NCBI RefSeq assembly: GCF_009711125.1
Contig: NZ_WMIB01000003.1
Coordinates: 165,162 to 229,161, forward strand
DNA length: 64,000 nt
From: Metabacillus mangrovi
Lineage (GTDB): Bacteria; Bacillota; Bacilli; Bacillales; Bacillaceae
Direction: 5' to 3'
The notes below the pieces were generated by a model. The model did not search any database, was not told the origin of the DNA, and was given only the letters and a program-made list of their open reading frames with translations. Below, piece after piece: positions 36,129 to 45,399 of this stretch. Position numbers and translations under genes: made by a program. Numbering within the stretch: the first letter of the stretch is position 1; every line of letters begins with the position of its first letter.

Positions 36129-37070
36129 ATGGACAAGCAGAACAAGAAGGCTTCAATCCGGGTCGTATTGAAGGGGGAAAATGCTGAGAAGGAAACGCTG
36201 ATTCCGATTACTTCGTGGAAAGACCGGGCAGCGAGGGAAACGGCTGCTTCAGCGGAGAAGGACGAGTTTGATTGGATCCTCCCGGATGAGGAGGAAGATA
36301 TTTATAAAGAAGATCCAAAAGTGCAAATCGGCAAAAAAGAAAAACGGAAGGGCGCTTCTTTAAATTTTGAGAGCAAAAATGACCGGTTGTTCCCGGTAAA
36401 GCAGTTTCTTACGACAGCTTTGATTGCTGTCGTCCTCGGTGTGGCATTTGGCTTCATCGCTTTGAATGTCATCTCAGATCAGGAGATGCCTGCTGCCGTT
36501 CAGCCTCAGGCAGCATCTCCGGCAGCGGCAGAGCCAGCAGCAGAGCCGGCACAGCAGCCTGCTAAATCAGCGAGTAACGGCCGTCTGGCGACTTTTGTTG
36601 TTCAGAATGGGAAATTTTCTTCAAAAGGAGCCGCTGAAAGTCTGGCTGAGGAAATGAAGGGCAAGGGGTTTGCGGCGGCGGTAGTTGAGAGTGACGGAGC
36701 TTTTTTCGTATACGGAGGGGTTGGATTTTTGAAAGAGGAAACAGCGGCTCTCGGCCAAACGTACCAGAAGCAGCAGGTCGAGGCTTGGGGAGGAAAGCAG
36801 GCTGAGTGGCTTGTACCCGAGAGTTCCTCCAGCGGGAAACTGCAGGAAGCTGCAGAAACGATTCTCTCTGCTTCCCTGAAGCAAATTGCTGGCAGCAAGG
36901 CAGATGAGAGTGCCATTCAAGCCGCATCCGGCCTGGCAGCCGGGGTAAAGGAAGACTCTGCTTTTAAAAAAAGTTTGACAGAAGCGGCCAAACAGCTCTT
37001 GAACGATTCCTCAGCCTCAGCTGGGTGGAAAGCGCAGCAGCTGATCTTAGACGGTTTGGCAGCGAAGTAA
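36129..37070 (+). CDS. spoIIB: Stage II sporulation protein B, SpoIIB
   Basis: SpoIIB helps septal peptidoglycan thinning and engulfment and marks the septum for SpoIIM. The 313 residues match B. subtilis SpoIIB in layout. A cytosolic part contains DEFDWILPDEEEDIYKEDPKV, recalling the known SEEDKVFKEDPKV stretch. Then come a transmembrane helix (about residues 97-118), an Ala/Pro/Glu linker and a SPOR-like domain (FVVQNGKFSSKGAAESLAEEM). The start is the ATG at 36129 with GAGGCGGTGA upstream, not the GTG at 36108. It follows comC in B. subtilis; here the pilMNO genes lie between. Confidence 0.88.
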   Translation: MDKQNKKASIRVVLKGENAEKETLIPITSWKDRAARETAASAEKDEFDWILPDEEEDIYKEDPKVQIGKKEKRKGASLNFESKNDRLFPVKQFLTTALIAVVLGVAFGFIALNVISDQEMPAAVQPQAASPAAAEPAAEPAQQPAKSASNGRLATFVVQNGKFSSKGAAESLAEEMKGKGFAAAVVESDGAFFVYGGVGFLKEETAALGQTYQKQQVEAWGGKQAEWLVPESSSSGKLQEAAETILSASLKQIAGSKADESAIQAASGLAAGVKEDSAFKKSLTEAAKQLLNDSSASAGWKAQQLILDGLAAK

Positions 37071-37076
37071 CGAATA

Positions 37077-37107
37077 AAAAGCACTCCAGCCTGCGGAGTG
37101 CTTTTTT
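37077..37107 (+). terminator. Terminator after spoIIB
   Basis: An 11-bp stem aaaagcactcc / ggagtgctttt with a 7-nt loop and T run, beginning 7 bases after the stop. Confidence 0.9.
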
Positions 37108-37142
37108 GCTGTCTGTATCGATCGCTTCCTTCCATTGTATGC

Positions 37143-37171
37143 GTATAACCAGGCAAAGCGGAAGCATACTG
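37143..37171 (+). promoter_or_regulatory. Candidate sigma-G promoter of the germinant receptor operon
   Basis: GTATA at 37143-37147 and CATACTG at 37165-37171 are separated by 17 bp, close to the forespore sigma-G pattern (GnATR, about 18 bp, CATnnTA). gerA-type operons are known to be sigma-G dependent. Confidence 0.5.
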
Positions 37172-37205
37172 AAAGCAACTGCCTTTTAATGAAGGAGCGG
37201 AAATT

Positions 37206-38723
37206 ATGCGCGCCAAAACGAAAAAAAACAAACTGAACGCGATGGAAGCGCATCGTTTACGGTGGACAGCTGAAGCGGTTGCGCCGCGGCTCGCTGAAAA
37301 TAAAGCCAAGATCGAGGAAATGCTCGGAAGCAGTACGGATCTCGTCACTCAGATGTATGTTCAGGAGTCATTCTCCTTTTTACTCGTTTACTTGGAAAAC
37401 ATGGCCGAAAGGCAGCAGATCGAAGAGTTCATCACGGCCCCTATCCTTCAGAAGATGGAGAAGAACATTCCGGAAGGCAAGTGGCTGGAGCAGGCGATTT
37501 CCTCCTCGGCGGGCATCCGTACGGTTCTTCACTTTGGAGAGGTGGCCGATGCTCTCGTTACAGGATCCGTTCTCATCTTCGCAGATCATCAAAGCTTTGC
37601 TTTTTCGATTCCGCTGAATTTCATGAAAGGAAGAACGGTGGAAGAGCCGCAGTCGCAGACGATGGTCAGAGGTCCCCGGGACGGATTTGTCGAATCACTG
37701 CCTGTCAACATCCCGCTTCTCCGCCGGAGGATTGCGAGCCCGCTGCTTCACTTTAAATCGCTGCATGCCGGCAAAATTACTCAAACCAAATTGGTCGTTG
37801 GGTATATGGAAGGCCTTGTTGATCAGAAAGTGCTCAATCATCTCCTGACCAAACTGTCCGGTTTAAAAACAGACAAACTATTTGAAACCGGGATGCTTGA
37901 AGAACTGCTGAAGGAGAATAGCTGGTCCCCTTTCCCGATGTTTCTCTCAACCGAACGGCCGGATGTTGCCGCCTCGGCGCTGACTGAAGGGAAGGTTGTC
38001 ATCTTGATGGAGGGGACCCCTTTTTGCATCATCGCCCCTGCAACATTCTGGTCCTTCTTCCAGGCGGCGGAAGATTATTACCAGAATGCTGATATCGCCT
38101 CTCTCGTGAGGGTGATTCGGCTCATCGCCTATCTCGTGTCCCTTGGTTTTCCGGCTCTTTACATTGCTGTTACCACCTTTCATCAGGAACTGATCCCATC
38201 CGAGCTTCTCATCAGCTTAGCTGCACAGCGGGAAGGGGTGCCGTTTCCGGCATTTGTAGAAGCCCTGCTGATGGAAGTAATTTTTGAAATTCTGCGCGAA
38301 GCAGGGGTCCGGATGCCGAGGCCTGTCGGGTCCGCCGTGTCCATCGTGGGGGCAATCGTCATCGGAGAGTCAGCGGTCGCAGCCGGTCTTGTTTCCCCGG
38401 CTATTGTAATCGTGGTATCCCTGACGGCCATTTCAAGCTTCGTTGCTCCTTATTATTCTTTCTCGGGAGCAAGTCGGCTCCTGCGGTTTGTATTGATGGT
38501 CATCGCCTCCACACTTGGAATGTACGGAATGCTGATTTTTGCCATCGGCCTTGTCATTCATCTGGCATCTCTTTCGTCAGCTGGATCCGCTTACCTTGGG
38601 CCCCTGGCACCGTTTGAACTGGAGGAGCAGAAAGATGGATTTTTCCGGCTGCCGCTCTGGGTCTCAAATACGAGACTGTATAAAGCGCTTCAAAGAAAAC
38701 AGGAAAGCGGGGGACTGGGGTGA
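37206..38723 (+). CDS. GerA-family germinant receptor A subunit
   Basis: A 505-residue spore inner-membrane protein of the GerA/GerAA/GerKA family. The N-terminal hydrophilic domain (residues 1-280) contains the signature TVEEPQSQTMVRGPRDGFVESL followed by NIPLLRRRI and GYMEGLVDQKVL. The C-terminal half has about five to six membrane segments, including the conserved PALYIAVTTFHQELIPSELL and EALLMEVIFEILREAGVRMPRP regions. AAGGAGCGGAAATT precedes the ATG. It is the first gene of a four-gene operon A-C-small-B; the ligand cannot be told from sequence. Confidence 0.95.
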   Translation: MRAKTKKNKLNAMEAHRLRWTAEAVAPRLAENKAKIEEMLGSSTDLVTQMYVQESFSFLLVYLENMAERQQIEEFITAPILQKMEKNIPEGKWLEQAISSSAGIRTVLHFGEVADALVTGSVLIFADHQSFAFSIPLNFMKGRTVEEPQSQTMVRGPRDGFVESLPVNIPLLRRRIASPLLHFKSLHAGKITQTKLVVGYMEGLVDQKVLNHLLTKLSGLKTDKLFETGMLEELLKENSWSPFPMFLSTERPDVAASALTEGKVVILMEGTPFCIIAPATFWSFFQAAEDYYQNADIASLVRVIRLIAYLVSLGFPALYIAVTTFHQELIPSELLISLAAQREGVPFPAFVEALLMEVIFEILREAGVRMPRPVGSAVSIVGAIVIGESAVAAGLVSPAIVIVVSLTAISSFVAPYYSFSGASRLLRFVLMVIASTLGMYGMLIFAIGLVIHLASLSSAGSAYLGPLAPFELEEQKDGFFRLPLWVSNTRLYKALQRKQESGGLG

Positions 38724-39910
38724 AAAAATGTGTGCTGGCTGCAGCGATGGTTATTTTGCTTGCTTCCTGCGGGAGAGTAGAGCTGAACGAACTGTTTATT
38801 GTCTCTGGTCTTGGCTTTGATCCTCACCCTGATGGCCTGCTGATGTCTTTTCAAGTCATAAATCCCGGGGGGTCTGCGAAGTCGACAGGAACCAGCGGCG
38901 GCGGAGGGGCAGGCAGCGCGGTCTATACGTATACCATCAGCGGAAGCAGCATAACGGCAATTATGGAAAAAGCCAGGAATATGTTTTCCAGGAAGCTGTA
39001 TTTTTCCCATCTATCCGTTATTCTTGCAGGCGAGGAATTAGCTGCCAATAACGGTTTGATGCCTATCATGGATTATTTGGAACGATATTATCAATTCAGG
39101 GACAATGTGAGTTTGTATGTGACGAGGGAAAGCTCTGCGAAAGAACTTTTATCGGTCTCCCATCCAATTCAGAACCTCCCAGCTGTTTCGATGTCGAGAA
39201 GGCTCAAAACCTACGGGGGGAGTGCGGGACTGAGCAAAGGAATGGAAGTACAGGAATTCCTTGCGTTAAATTACGGAGGCTTTACAGAGCCGGTTGTTCC
39301 GGGCTTGAAGAAATATATGCAGACAGACGCATCCGATTCATCCATATTGAACCAGATAGATGGCGATCAGAAAATGTTTGAAATGACCGGATTCGCTCTG
39401 TTTAAAAATGATAAGCTGGCAGCCTGGCTGACTCCTGAAGAGTCAAGAGGATGGTCTCTTTTAACGGACAAAACGAAAACGTTCGAGACATCCGTCGAAT
39501 GCCCTGGCTATCCGGAAAAAAAGATCGGGCTCCGTTTTACAGAAACAAAGGGAAAGCTGAAAAGTACGAGTGTAGAGCCCTTGCTTTTCCAAGGGGAAGT
39601 ATCTGCATCTGCCAATATACAGGAAGTCACCTGTCCGGTAAGGCTTGAAGACCCTGGTGAGCTCAGGAAAATAGAAAAAGCCGCAGAGGAAAAGCTGAAA
39701 ACCGAAATGCAGAAGGCTTTTTTGAAGATGCAGGAGGTAAATTCGGACGGATTCGGTCTGCGCCAGCTGCTCTATGAGAACCATTATAAAGAATGGAAAA
39801 AGATGAAAAAAGATTGGGAAAAAGAGTTTCCGGAAGCCCGTCTGGAAGCATCAGCTCATATTACGCTGAAACTTACTGGATTAAGGATTAAGAGCATCTA
39901 TGAAAAGTAA
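38720..39910 (+). CDS. GerC-family germinant receptor lipoprotein (C subunit)
   Basis: A 396-residue lipoprotein of the GerAC/GerKC family. A signal peptide ends in the lipobox LLASCG, followed by the family-typical ELNELFIVSGLGFD. The domain order fits GerBC (FQVINP, ARNMFSRKLYFSHLSVILAGEELA, and a C-terminal LKTEMQKAFLKMQEVNSDGFG helix region). The start is GTG, overlapping the A-subunit stop by four bases. The signal is short, with only two lysines before the hydrophobic stretch. The downstream small gene begins inside its 3-prime end. Confidence 0.93.
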   Translation: MKKCVLAAAMVILLASCGRVELNELFIVSGLGFDPHPDGLLMSFQVINPGGSAKSTGTSGGGGAGSAVYTYTISGSSITAIMEKARNMFSRKLYFSHLSVILAGEELAANNGLMPIMDYLERYYQFRDNVSLYVTRESSAKELLSVSHPIQNLPAVSMSRRLKTYGGSAGLSKGMEVQEFLALNYGGFTEPVVPGLKKYMQTDASDSSILNQIDGDQKMFEMTGFALFKNDKLAAWLTPEESRGWSLLTDKTKTFETSVECPGYPEKKIGLRFTETKGKLKSTSVEPLLFQGEVSASANIQEVTCPVRLEDPGELRKIEKAAEEKLKTEMQKAFLKMQEVNSDGFGLRQLLYENHYKEWKKMKKDWEKEFPEARLEASAHITLKLTGLRIKSIYEK

Positions 39911-40058
39911 ACGGTACCGCTTCACATTGTCGGGTTTCTGGCTGTTTACCGGAATTTATGGGATTTGTGCCTTTTTTGAATTGGATCTGCTGCCTGCAGA
40001 TCTATGGATCAAGTCTGCACTTGACCCGATTTACAGGCTGATGTTTGGAGGGGGCTGA
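39900..40058 (+). CDS. 52-residue membrane protein in the germinant receptor operon
   Basis: A short open frame begins with ATG at 39900, overlapping the last codons of the C-subunit gene, and ends with TGA at 40056-40058, two bases before the B-subunit ATG. The product starts basic (MKSKRYRFT). It has a hydrophobic stretch (LSGFWLFTGIYGICAFF, about residues 10-26) and a second weakly hydrophobic part (LLPADLWIKSALDPIYRLMF). The tight packing on both sides argues that it is translated, though a clear ribosome binding site is lacking and coupling is more likely. Small two-helix D proteins are known to accompany some GerA-type receptors and modulate germination; this may be one. Confidence 0.6.
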   Translation: MKSKRYRFTLSGFWLFTGIYGICAFFELDLLPADLWIKSALDPIYRLMFGGG

Positions 40059-40060
40059 AG

Positions 40061-41170
40061 ATGAATCATATACTGTCCAGGCAGCAGCTGTTTCTGCTTG
40101 TGATTAGCTTTATTACCGGAAGCTCCGTCCTGATGGCCCCTGGGCTTACAGCATCCTTTGCTCAAAATGACGCATGGATTTCAATGGTTCTTGCTGTTCT
40201 GGCCGGATTGCTGCTGAATACGGTACTGATCTTCCTGCTGAAGAAATACCATTACGCATCCATTTTTGAGATTTTTGAAAAAGTGCTCGGCAAGCTGTTC
40301 GGTTTTTTATTGAGCGGCACTGTCGTCTTCTATTCCCTGCACTTAGCGGCTTATGTGTTAAGAAACTTAAGCAATTTTATGACTACTTCGATCAGCCCGG
40401 ACAGCAGCCCGGCGAATTTCCAGATTCTTATGCTGCTTATTGTCATGTACTCCGTGTTTTTTGGACTGAATAATCTGGGCAGGGTGAACCAGTTTTTTAT
40501 TCCGCTGATGCTCGTGCTGCTATTTGCATCCCTGCTCCTCGTGCTGAATCAATTTAAGGTCTCAAATCTTAAGCCGTTTTTTAAAGAGGGTTTTTTGCCG
40601 ATTGTACATGGAGCCTATCCCTCCCTCGGTTTCCCGTTCATTGAAATCATTTTAATGGCATCGATCCTCACCTATGTCCGTCATAAAAAAAAGCTCGGGC
40701 GGATTTATTTAACTTCTATTCTAATTGGGGGCAGCATACTGGCGGTCACGGTTTTTATCAGCATTGGGGTCCAGGGCTATGACCTAGTAACGAGGCAGAC
40801 CTATTCCACCTTCGAACTGGTCAGGGATATTACTGTCATCCGCTTATTTGAGCGGATCGAAGTCCTGATCGGCATCTACTGGATTTTCGGGATTTTTGTA
40901 AAAATTACATTTTGTCTTCAGACCGCTCTGCTTGGTTTTAAAACGATGACAAAGCATACGACATATCGTCCGTTCATTCTTCCGTGCTCCGTTTTTATCT
41001 GGGTGATGTCCAACCAGCTTCATCCAGCTCTGCCGGGCTTTAATGAATATGTCACAAAATATTGGACGTTATGGTGGATGGGTCTATACCTCCTGTTCAT
41101 TTTTGTGCTAGCTGCCGGACTTTGGGCGGGGAAGCATAAAGCTTTTAATAAGGGGAAAAACGAAATTTGA
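40061..41170 (+). CDS. GerB-family germinant receptor B subunit
   Basis: A 369-residue polytopic protein of the spore germination GerAB/GerKB family (amino acid-polyamine-organocation superfamily), with about ten membrane segments. This subunit is the known ligand-binding one in GerA-type receptors. The start NHILSRQQLFLLVISFITGSS is typical, followed by GPWIS-like region NDAWISMVLAVLAG. GGAGGGGGCTGAAG precedes the ATG. Last gene of the operon; no clear terminator follows before the maf promoter. Confidence 0.93.
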   Translation: MNHILSRQQLFLLVISFITGSSVLMAPGLTASFAQNDAWISMVLAVLAGLLLNTVLIFLLKKYHYASIFEIFEKVLGKLFGFLLSGTVVFYSLHLAAYVLRNLSNFMTTSISPDSSPANFQILMLLIVMYSVFFGLNNLGRVNQFFIPLMLVLLFASLLLVLNQFKVSNLKPFFKEGFLPIVHGAYPSLGFPFIEIILMASILTYVRHKKKLGRIYLTSILIGGSILAVTVFISIGVQGYDLVTRQTYSTFELVRDITVIRLFERIEVLIGIYWIFGIFVKITFCLQTALLGFKTMTKHTTYRPFILPCSVFIWVMSNQLHPALPGFNEYVTKYWTLWWMGLYLLFIFVLAAGLWAGKHKAFNKGKNEI

Positions 41171-41195
41171 CCTGTTAAACCTTCATTCTTTAAAA

Positions 41196-41224
41196 TTGTG
41201 ATAATTGCGCCTATTTGGTACGAT
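41196..41224 (+). promoter_or_regulatory. Promoter of maf-radC
   Basis: TTGTGA at 41196-41201, a 17-bp spacer and TACGAT at 41219-41224, about 42 bases before the maf start. Confidence 0.6.
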
Positions 41225-41265
41225 ACGTCTGTATCTCCCTGCGAATCACGAAAGGATGAACGTTT

Positions 41266-41847
41266 ATGAATGAGCATCTCGAGCAGCATTTAATCCTTGC
41301 TTCCGGTTCTCCCAGAAGAAAAGAGCTTCTTGAAAATCTTAAGGTCCCTTTTAATGTCATGATCACAAATGTGGACGAAACCATTTCAGAAGGAACCGGC
41401 CCGGAAAAGGCCGTTCAGCAGCTGGCAAGGAAAAAGGCGGTCCATATAGCCGGGTCTTTTCCTGATTCCTTTATTGTTGCCGCTGATACCGTTGTAGTTC
41501 TGGATGGAGACATTTTAGGCAAGCCAAAGGATGAACAAGAAGCGATCCGGACATTGGGACGTCTTTCCGGAAGGACCCACCATGTGTATACGGGTGTCTC
41601 CATAATAAAAGGGAAGAAAGAACGAATATTTCATACCGCCACGGAAGTTACTTTTTATGACCTTTCCGGAGAGGAAATCCAGAAGTATGCGGAAACCGGA
41701 GAGCCGCTTGATAAAGCAGGTTCATATGGCATCCAAGGTTTGGGTAGCCTCTTTGTCAAAGAAATAAAAGGTGATTACTATTCGGTAGTCGGTCTTCCGG
41801 TTGCAAGGCTGCTGAGGGAATTAAGAGAGATAGGCTTTACGATATGA
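41266..41847 (+). CDS. maf: Maf nucleoside triphosphate pyrophosphatase
   Basis: A 193-residue Maf-family house-cleaning pyrophosphatase acting on dTTP/UTP and modified nucleotides; overproduction blocks septation in B. subtilis. Motifs: LILASGSPRRKELL with the nucleotide-binding SxxR, VDE near residue 37, the catalytic ADTVVVLDGDILGKP, and GSYGIQGLGSLFV at the C-terminus. Start ATG with GAAAGGATG before it. It is directly followed by radC. Confidence 0.96.
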   Translation: MNEHLEQHLILASGSPRRKELLENLKVPFNVMITNVDETISEGTGPEKAVQQLARKKAVHIAGSFPDSFIVAADTVVVLDGDILGKPKDEQEAIRTLGRLSGRTHHVYTGVSIIKGKKERIFHTATEVTFYDLSGEEIQKYAETGEPLDKAGSYGIQGLGSLFVKEIKGDYYSVVGLPVARLLRELREIGFTI

Positions 41848-41877
41848 GATGAGCGCAGGGAATCCGGGAGGAACATA

Positions 41878-42564
41878 ATGAATACCCTGTTGAAAATCCG
41901 TGATTTTCCTGCTGAAGAACGTCCGAGAGAAAGACTGGTGAGTGAAGGCCCCGGCAATCTCTCTAATCAGGAGCTGATTGCCATCCTGCTGAGGACAGGT
42001 TCCAGCAGTGAATCTGTTCTCCAGCTGTCCTCGAGAATCCTTTCCCATTTTGAGGGACTGAAGCTCTTAAAGGAAGCATCCATCGAAGAAATGACGGCTA
42101 TTTCCGGGATCGGCCAGGCTAAGGCAGTCCAGATTATGGCGGCCATGGAGCTTGGCAGAAGGATCCAGAAGCTTTCGGCTGAGGACCGGTATGTCATCCG
42201 CTCGCCGCAGGACGGGGCAAACTATGTGATGGAAGAAATGAGGTTTCTGACACAGGAGCATTTTGTCTGCCTGTATCTGAACACGAAAAATCATGTCATT
42301 CATAAGCATACCGTCTTTATCGGCAGCCTCAATGCCTCGATCGTCCATCCGCGGGAAGTGTTTAAAGAAGCTTTCCGGAGAGCGGCAGCATCCTTTATCT
42401 GCATCCACAATCACCCCTCAGGTGACCCTACTCCGAGCCGGGAAGACATTGACGTGACGAAGAGACTTTCCGAATGCGGCAAAATGATTGGAATCGAATT
42501 GCTGGACCATTTGATCATCGGCGACCAAAAATACATCAGCTTAAAGGAAAAAGGATATTTGTGA
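41878..42564 (+). CDS. radC: RadC/YsxA-family JAB domain protein
   Basis: A 228-residue member of the RadC (YsxA) family. The N-terminal helix-hairpin-helix region (SIEEMTAISGIGQAKAVQIMAAMELGRR) precedes a JAB1/MPN-like domain whose metal site reads HNHPSGDPTPSREDID. The old DNA-repair assignment of the name has not held up and the true function is unsettled. GGGAGGAACATA precedes the ATG. In Bacillus it lies between maf and mreB, as here. Confidence 0.93.
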   Translation: MNTLLKIRDFPAEERPRERLVSEGPGNLSNQELIAILLRTGSSSESVLQLSSRILSHFEGLKLLKEASIEEMTAISGIGQAKAVQIMAAMELGRRIQKLSAEDRYVIRSPQDGANYVMEEMRFLTQEHFVCLYLNTKNHVIHKHTVFIGSLNASIVHPREVFKEAFRRAAASFICIHNHPSGDPTPSREDIDVTKRLSECGKMIGIELLDHLIIGDQKYISLKEKGYL

Positions 42565-42598
42565 CCCTAAATTCACTTTTTTTTTTGTCGTTTTACGT

Positions 42599-42604
42599 TA
42601 TAAT
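42599..42604 (+). promoter_or_regulatory. Possible mreB operon promoter (-10)
   Basis: TATAAT at 42599-42604 in the 193-bp radC-mreB gap, after a long T run at 42577-42587. No good -35 is found at 16-18 bp. The T run itself could end weakly structured radC transcripts, but I see no hairpin before it. Confidence 0.35.
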
Positions 42605-42757
42605 AAGGTTTATGAGTTTTTTCGTTAACGTTCAACCATATTATGAAAGCTGTGTTAAATTCTGAAGCTGATTACGGTTTGAAAAAACGGTCCGCGGACA
42701 AGCTTAACAGAGCCCATTATAAAAAAAGTGATTCGTTTCAGAAAGGGAGATACACGA

Positions 42758-43780
42758 ATGTTTGGAATTGGTACTAGAGACCTTGGCATAGATCTGGGTA
42801 CGGCGAATACCCTTGTGTTTGTTAAAGGAAGAGGAATTGTTCTGCGCGAGCCTTCTGTCGTTGCCTTGCAGACAGATACAAAATCAATCGTTGCTGTCGG
42901 AAACGACGCGAAAAACATGATCGGCCGCACACCGGGGAATGTCGTTGCCCTGCGCCCTATGAAAGACGGGGTTATCGCAGATTACGAGACAACTGCAACG
43001 ATGATGAAATACTACATAAAGCAGGCTACAAAAAACAAAAGTCTGTTCTCCAGAAAACCTTATGTGATGGTATGTGTGCCTTCGGGCATCACGGCAGTGG
43101 AAGAGAGAGCCGTTATTGATGCAACAAGACAGGCGGGGGCAAGGGATGCCTATACGATCGAGGAGCCTTTTGCAGCTGCCATCGGTGCGAATCTCCCGGT
43201 CTGGGAGCCGACCGGAAGCATGGTCGTTGATATCGGGGGCGGTACGACGGAAGTAGCCATCATTTCTCTTGGCGGAATCGTGACAAGCCAGTCCATCCGC
43301 GTCGCGGGCGATGAAATGGACGATGCGATTATCAACTACATCCGGAAAACCTACAACCTGATGATCGGGGACCGCACAGCAGAAGCCATCAAGATGGAAG
43401 TCGGCTCAGCCGGATCTGCTGAAGATGTAGAGAACATGGAGATCCGCGGAAGAGACTTGCTGACAGGTCTTCCGAAAACGATTGAAATCACAGCGAAGGA
43501 AGTAGCAGAAGCTCTTCGCGACACCGTGTACACCATTGTGGACGCTGTGAAAAACACGCTTGAAAAAACGCCGCCGGAGCTGGCAGCAGATATTATGGAC
43601 AGGGGCATTGTCCTGACAGGAGGCGGCGCTTTGCTCCGCAACCTGGACAAAGTGATCAGCGAAGAAACAAATATGCCGGTTCTGATTGCCGAGAACCCGC
43701 TGGATTGTGTGGCAATCGGAACAGGCAAGGCGCTGGAGCACATCCACTTGTTTAAAGGCAAAACAAAAAACCTTCGATAA
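42758..43780 (+). CDS. mreB: Rod shape-determining actin homologue MreB
   Basis: MreB polymerises along the inner membrane and organises lateral wall synthesis. The 340-residue sequence opens [22 protein letters not shown] with the phosphate-1 loop. It has [18 protein letters not shown] (phosphate-2) and [15 protein letters not shown] (adenosine motif). I use the ATG at 42758, preceded by AAAGGGAG; the frame continues 10 codons upstream without support. First gene of mreBCD-minCD. Confidence 0.97.
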   Translation: MFGIGTRDLGIDLGTANTLVFVKGRGIVLREPSVVALQTDTKSIVAVGNDAKNMIGRTPGNVVALRPMKDGVIADYETTATMMKYYIKQATKNKSLFSRKPYVMVCVPSGITAVEERAVIDATRQAGARDAYTIEEPFAAAIGANLPVWEPTGSMVVDIGGGTTEVAIISLGGIVTSQSIRVAGDEMDDAIINYIRKTYNLMIGDRTAEAIKMEVGSAGSAEDVENMEIRGRDLLTGLPKTIEITAKEVAEALRDTVYTIVDAVKNTLEKTPPELAADIMDRGIVLTGGGALLRNLDKVISEETNMPVLIAENPLDCVAIGTGKALEHIHLFKGKTKNLR

Positions 43781-43869
43781 ACTATTTTGCATTCGGTGCC
43801 CTGGACGGGGCGCCGAATCCTTTTCACCCGGACTGTCTGCATATGGAAATCAAACGTTAAGAGGTGTAA

Positions 43870-44769
43870 ATGATGCCGCCTTTTTTTATGAACAAACGGC
43901 TTATCCTGCTTCTGGCAAGCGTCATTTTGCTCGTTGCATTAATTGGCTTCTCGCTGAAAAGCGACCGGGAGCTTTCCTGGCCTGAACGATTCGTGAAAGA
44001 TTCAGCCGGCCTGTTTCAATCTGTTTTCCACAAGCCTTCCCAGTTTATCGGCGGGGCTTTTGAAGAGGTAAACGCCTTAAGGGATACATATGATGAGAAC
44101 CAGTACTTGAAATCCAGAATCGAAAAGTACGCGAGCATTGATTCCGAGGTTCAATCTTTAAGAAAAGAGAATGAAAGACTGCGTGAAGATCTTGCTGGTA
44201 AAGACAAGCTTGCGAATATGAGAGAATACGAGACGATTGTCGGCACGATGATCGCACGCAATCCGGACCGCTGGTATGAATACATTACCATCGACCGCGG
44301 CAAAAGAAACGGTGTGGAAGAGGATATGGCGGTCATGACTTCCAAAGGCCTGATCGGCAAGATCAAGAGTGTGAACGAATTCACCTCTACCGTCCAGCTT
44401 CTCAGTGCCCAGGACCGTGTGAATCAAGTGCCTGCCATTGTGAAAGGGAAATCGAATATTTTTGGTTTGATAGCGGGCTATGACGAAGAAAGAGAGATGC
44501 TTCTCTACCGGAACATCAATACGAGCATGGATATCAAAAAGGGTGATCTGGTAACAACGGCAGGGAACGGCGGTGTATTTCCTTCAGATTTGACGATCGG
44601 AACAGTAGAGGATGTACAGCCGGACTCGTACGGACTTACCAAAATGGCTTACGTAAAGCCAGCAGCCAACCTGTATGATGTGGAAAATGTCATGATCCTG
44701 AAGCGCACTGCTCCTGTCCCGCCTGAAGGCGACGTGAGCAGCGGCGATACGGAGGAGGAAGCGGAGTGA
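43870..44769 (+). CDS. mreC: Rod shape-determining protein MreC
   Basis: A 299-residue bitopic protein linking MreB to extracytoplasmic wall enzymes. One membrane helix (about residues 10-27) is followed by a coiled coil (YLKSRIEKYASIDSEVQSLRKENERLRED) and the beta-barrel MreC domain (IGTMIARNPDRWYEYITIDRGKRNGV, then TTAGNGGVFPSDLTIGTVEDV). Two ATGs lie side by side at 43870 and 43873; AAGAGGT spacing slightly favours the second. The stop overlaps mreD by four bases. Confidence 0.95.
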   Translation: MMPPFFMNKRLILLLASVILLVALIGFSLKSDRELSWPERFVKDSAGLFQSVFHKPSQFIGGAFEEVNALRDTYDENQYLKSRIEKYASIDSEVQSLRKENERLREDLAGKDKLANMREYETIVGTMIARNPDRWYEYITIDRGKRNGVEEDMAVMTSKGLIGKIKSVNEFTSTVQLLSAQDRVNQVPAIVKGKSNIFGLIAGYDEEREMLLYRNINTSMDIKKGDLVTTAGNGGVFPSDLTIGTVEDVQPDSYGLTKMAYVKPAANLYDVENVMILKRTAPVPPEGDVSSGDTEEEAE

Positions 44770-45281
44770 GACGTTTCCTGCTTCCGGTCGTCGTTCTGTT
44801 CTTCTTTATCATGGAGAGCACTGTTGTTGACCTGGTGCTGATCCCCTCTTTTTCAGAGGACATGTATTATGTGCCGCGCTTTACACTGCTCGTCCTTATT
44901 TTTATCGCCGTCTATGTGAGGGACCAGCTTGCTATAGCCTATGCAATCTGTTTCGGTCTTCTCCATGACATTGTTTACACGGAAGTTCTCGGAATTTATC
45001 TTTTTGCCTATCCGTTCTTAGCCCTTATTTCAGGCAGGGCCCTTCGTATTCTGCAGAACAATGCCTTTGTTGTGTTATTAATTGGAATGCTCTCGATCAG
45101 TGTCCTGGAATTCTACGTTTATGGGATCCAGCTTGTCATTAATCCGGATCCGCTCAGCTTCTATGAATTTATCAACCGGCGGTTCCTTCCAACACTGGCC
45201 GTGAATTCGATTGCCGGTCTTGTTATCATTTTTCCTCTTAAACTGTTCCTTACCCGTCTCAAAAAACAGACGGAGGACTAA
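44766..45281 (+). CDS. mreD: Rod shape-determining membrane protein MreD
   Basis: A 171-residue protein with five to six hydrophobic segments, belonging to the poorly conserved MreD family of the elongasome. Recognisable parts are the YYVPRFTLLVLIFIAVYV region and the LLHDIVYTEVLGIYLFAYP core motif. The start is GTG within the mreC stop (GTGA), indicating coupling. A 118-bp gap follows to minC, with no clear terminator. Confidence 0.9.
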   Translation: MRRFLLPVVVLFFFIMESTVVDLVLIPSFSEDMYYVPRFTLLVLIFIAVYVRDQLAIAYAICFGLLHDIVYTEVLGIYLFAYPFLALISGRALRILQNNAFVVLLIGMLSISVLEFYVYGIQLVINPDPLSFYEFINRRFLPTLAVNSIAGLVIIFPLKLFLTRLKKQTED

Positions 45282-45399
45282 AAAGAGGCTGCCTGCTGCA
45301 ATGCCGGCTGTTTTCCTGACCGAATGCAGCGATTGATCCGATCAAAAGAGGAAATTTGGACTGGTTTGTCGAATTTGTATGGGTATTGAGGTGAACACC

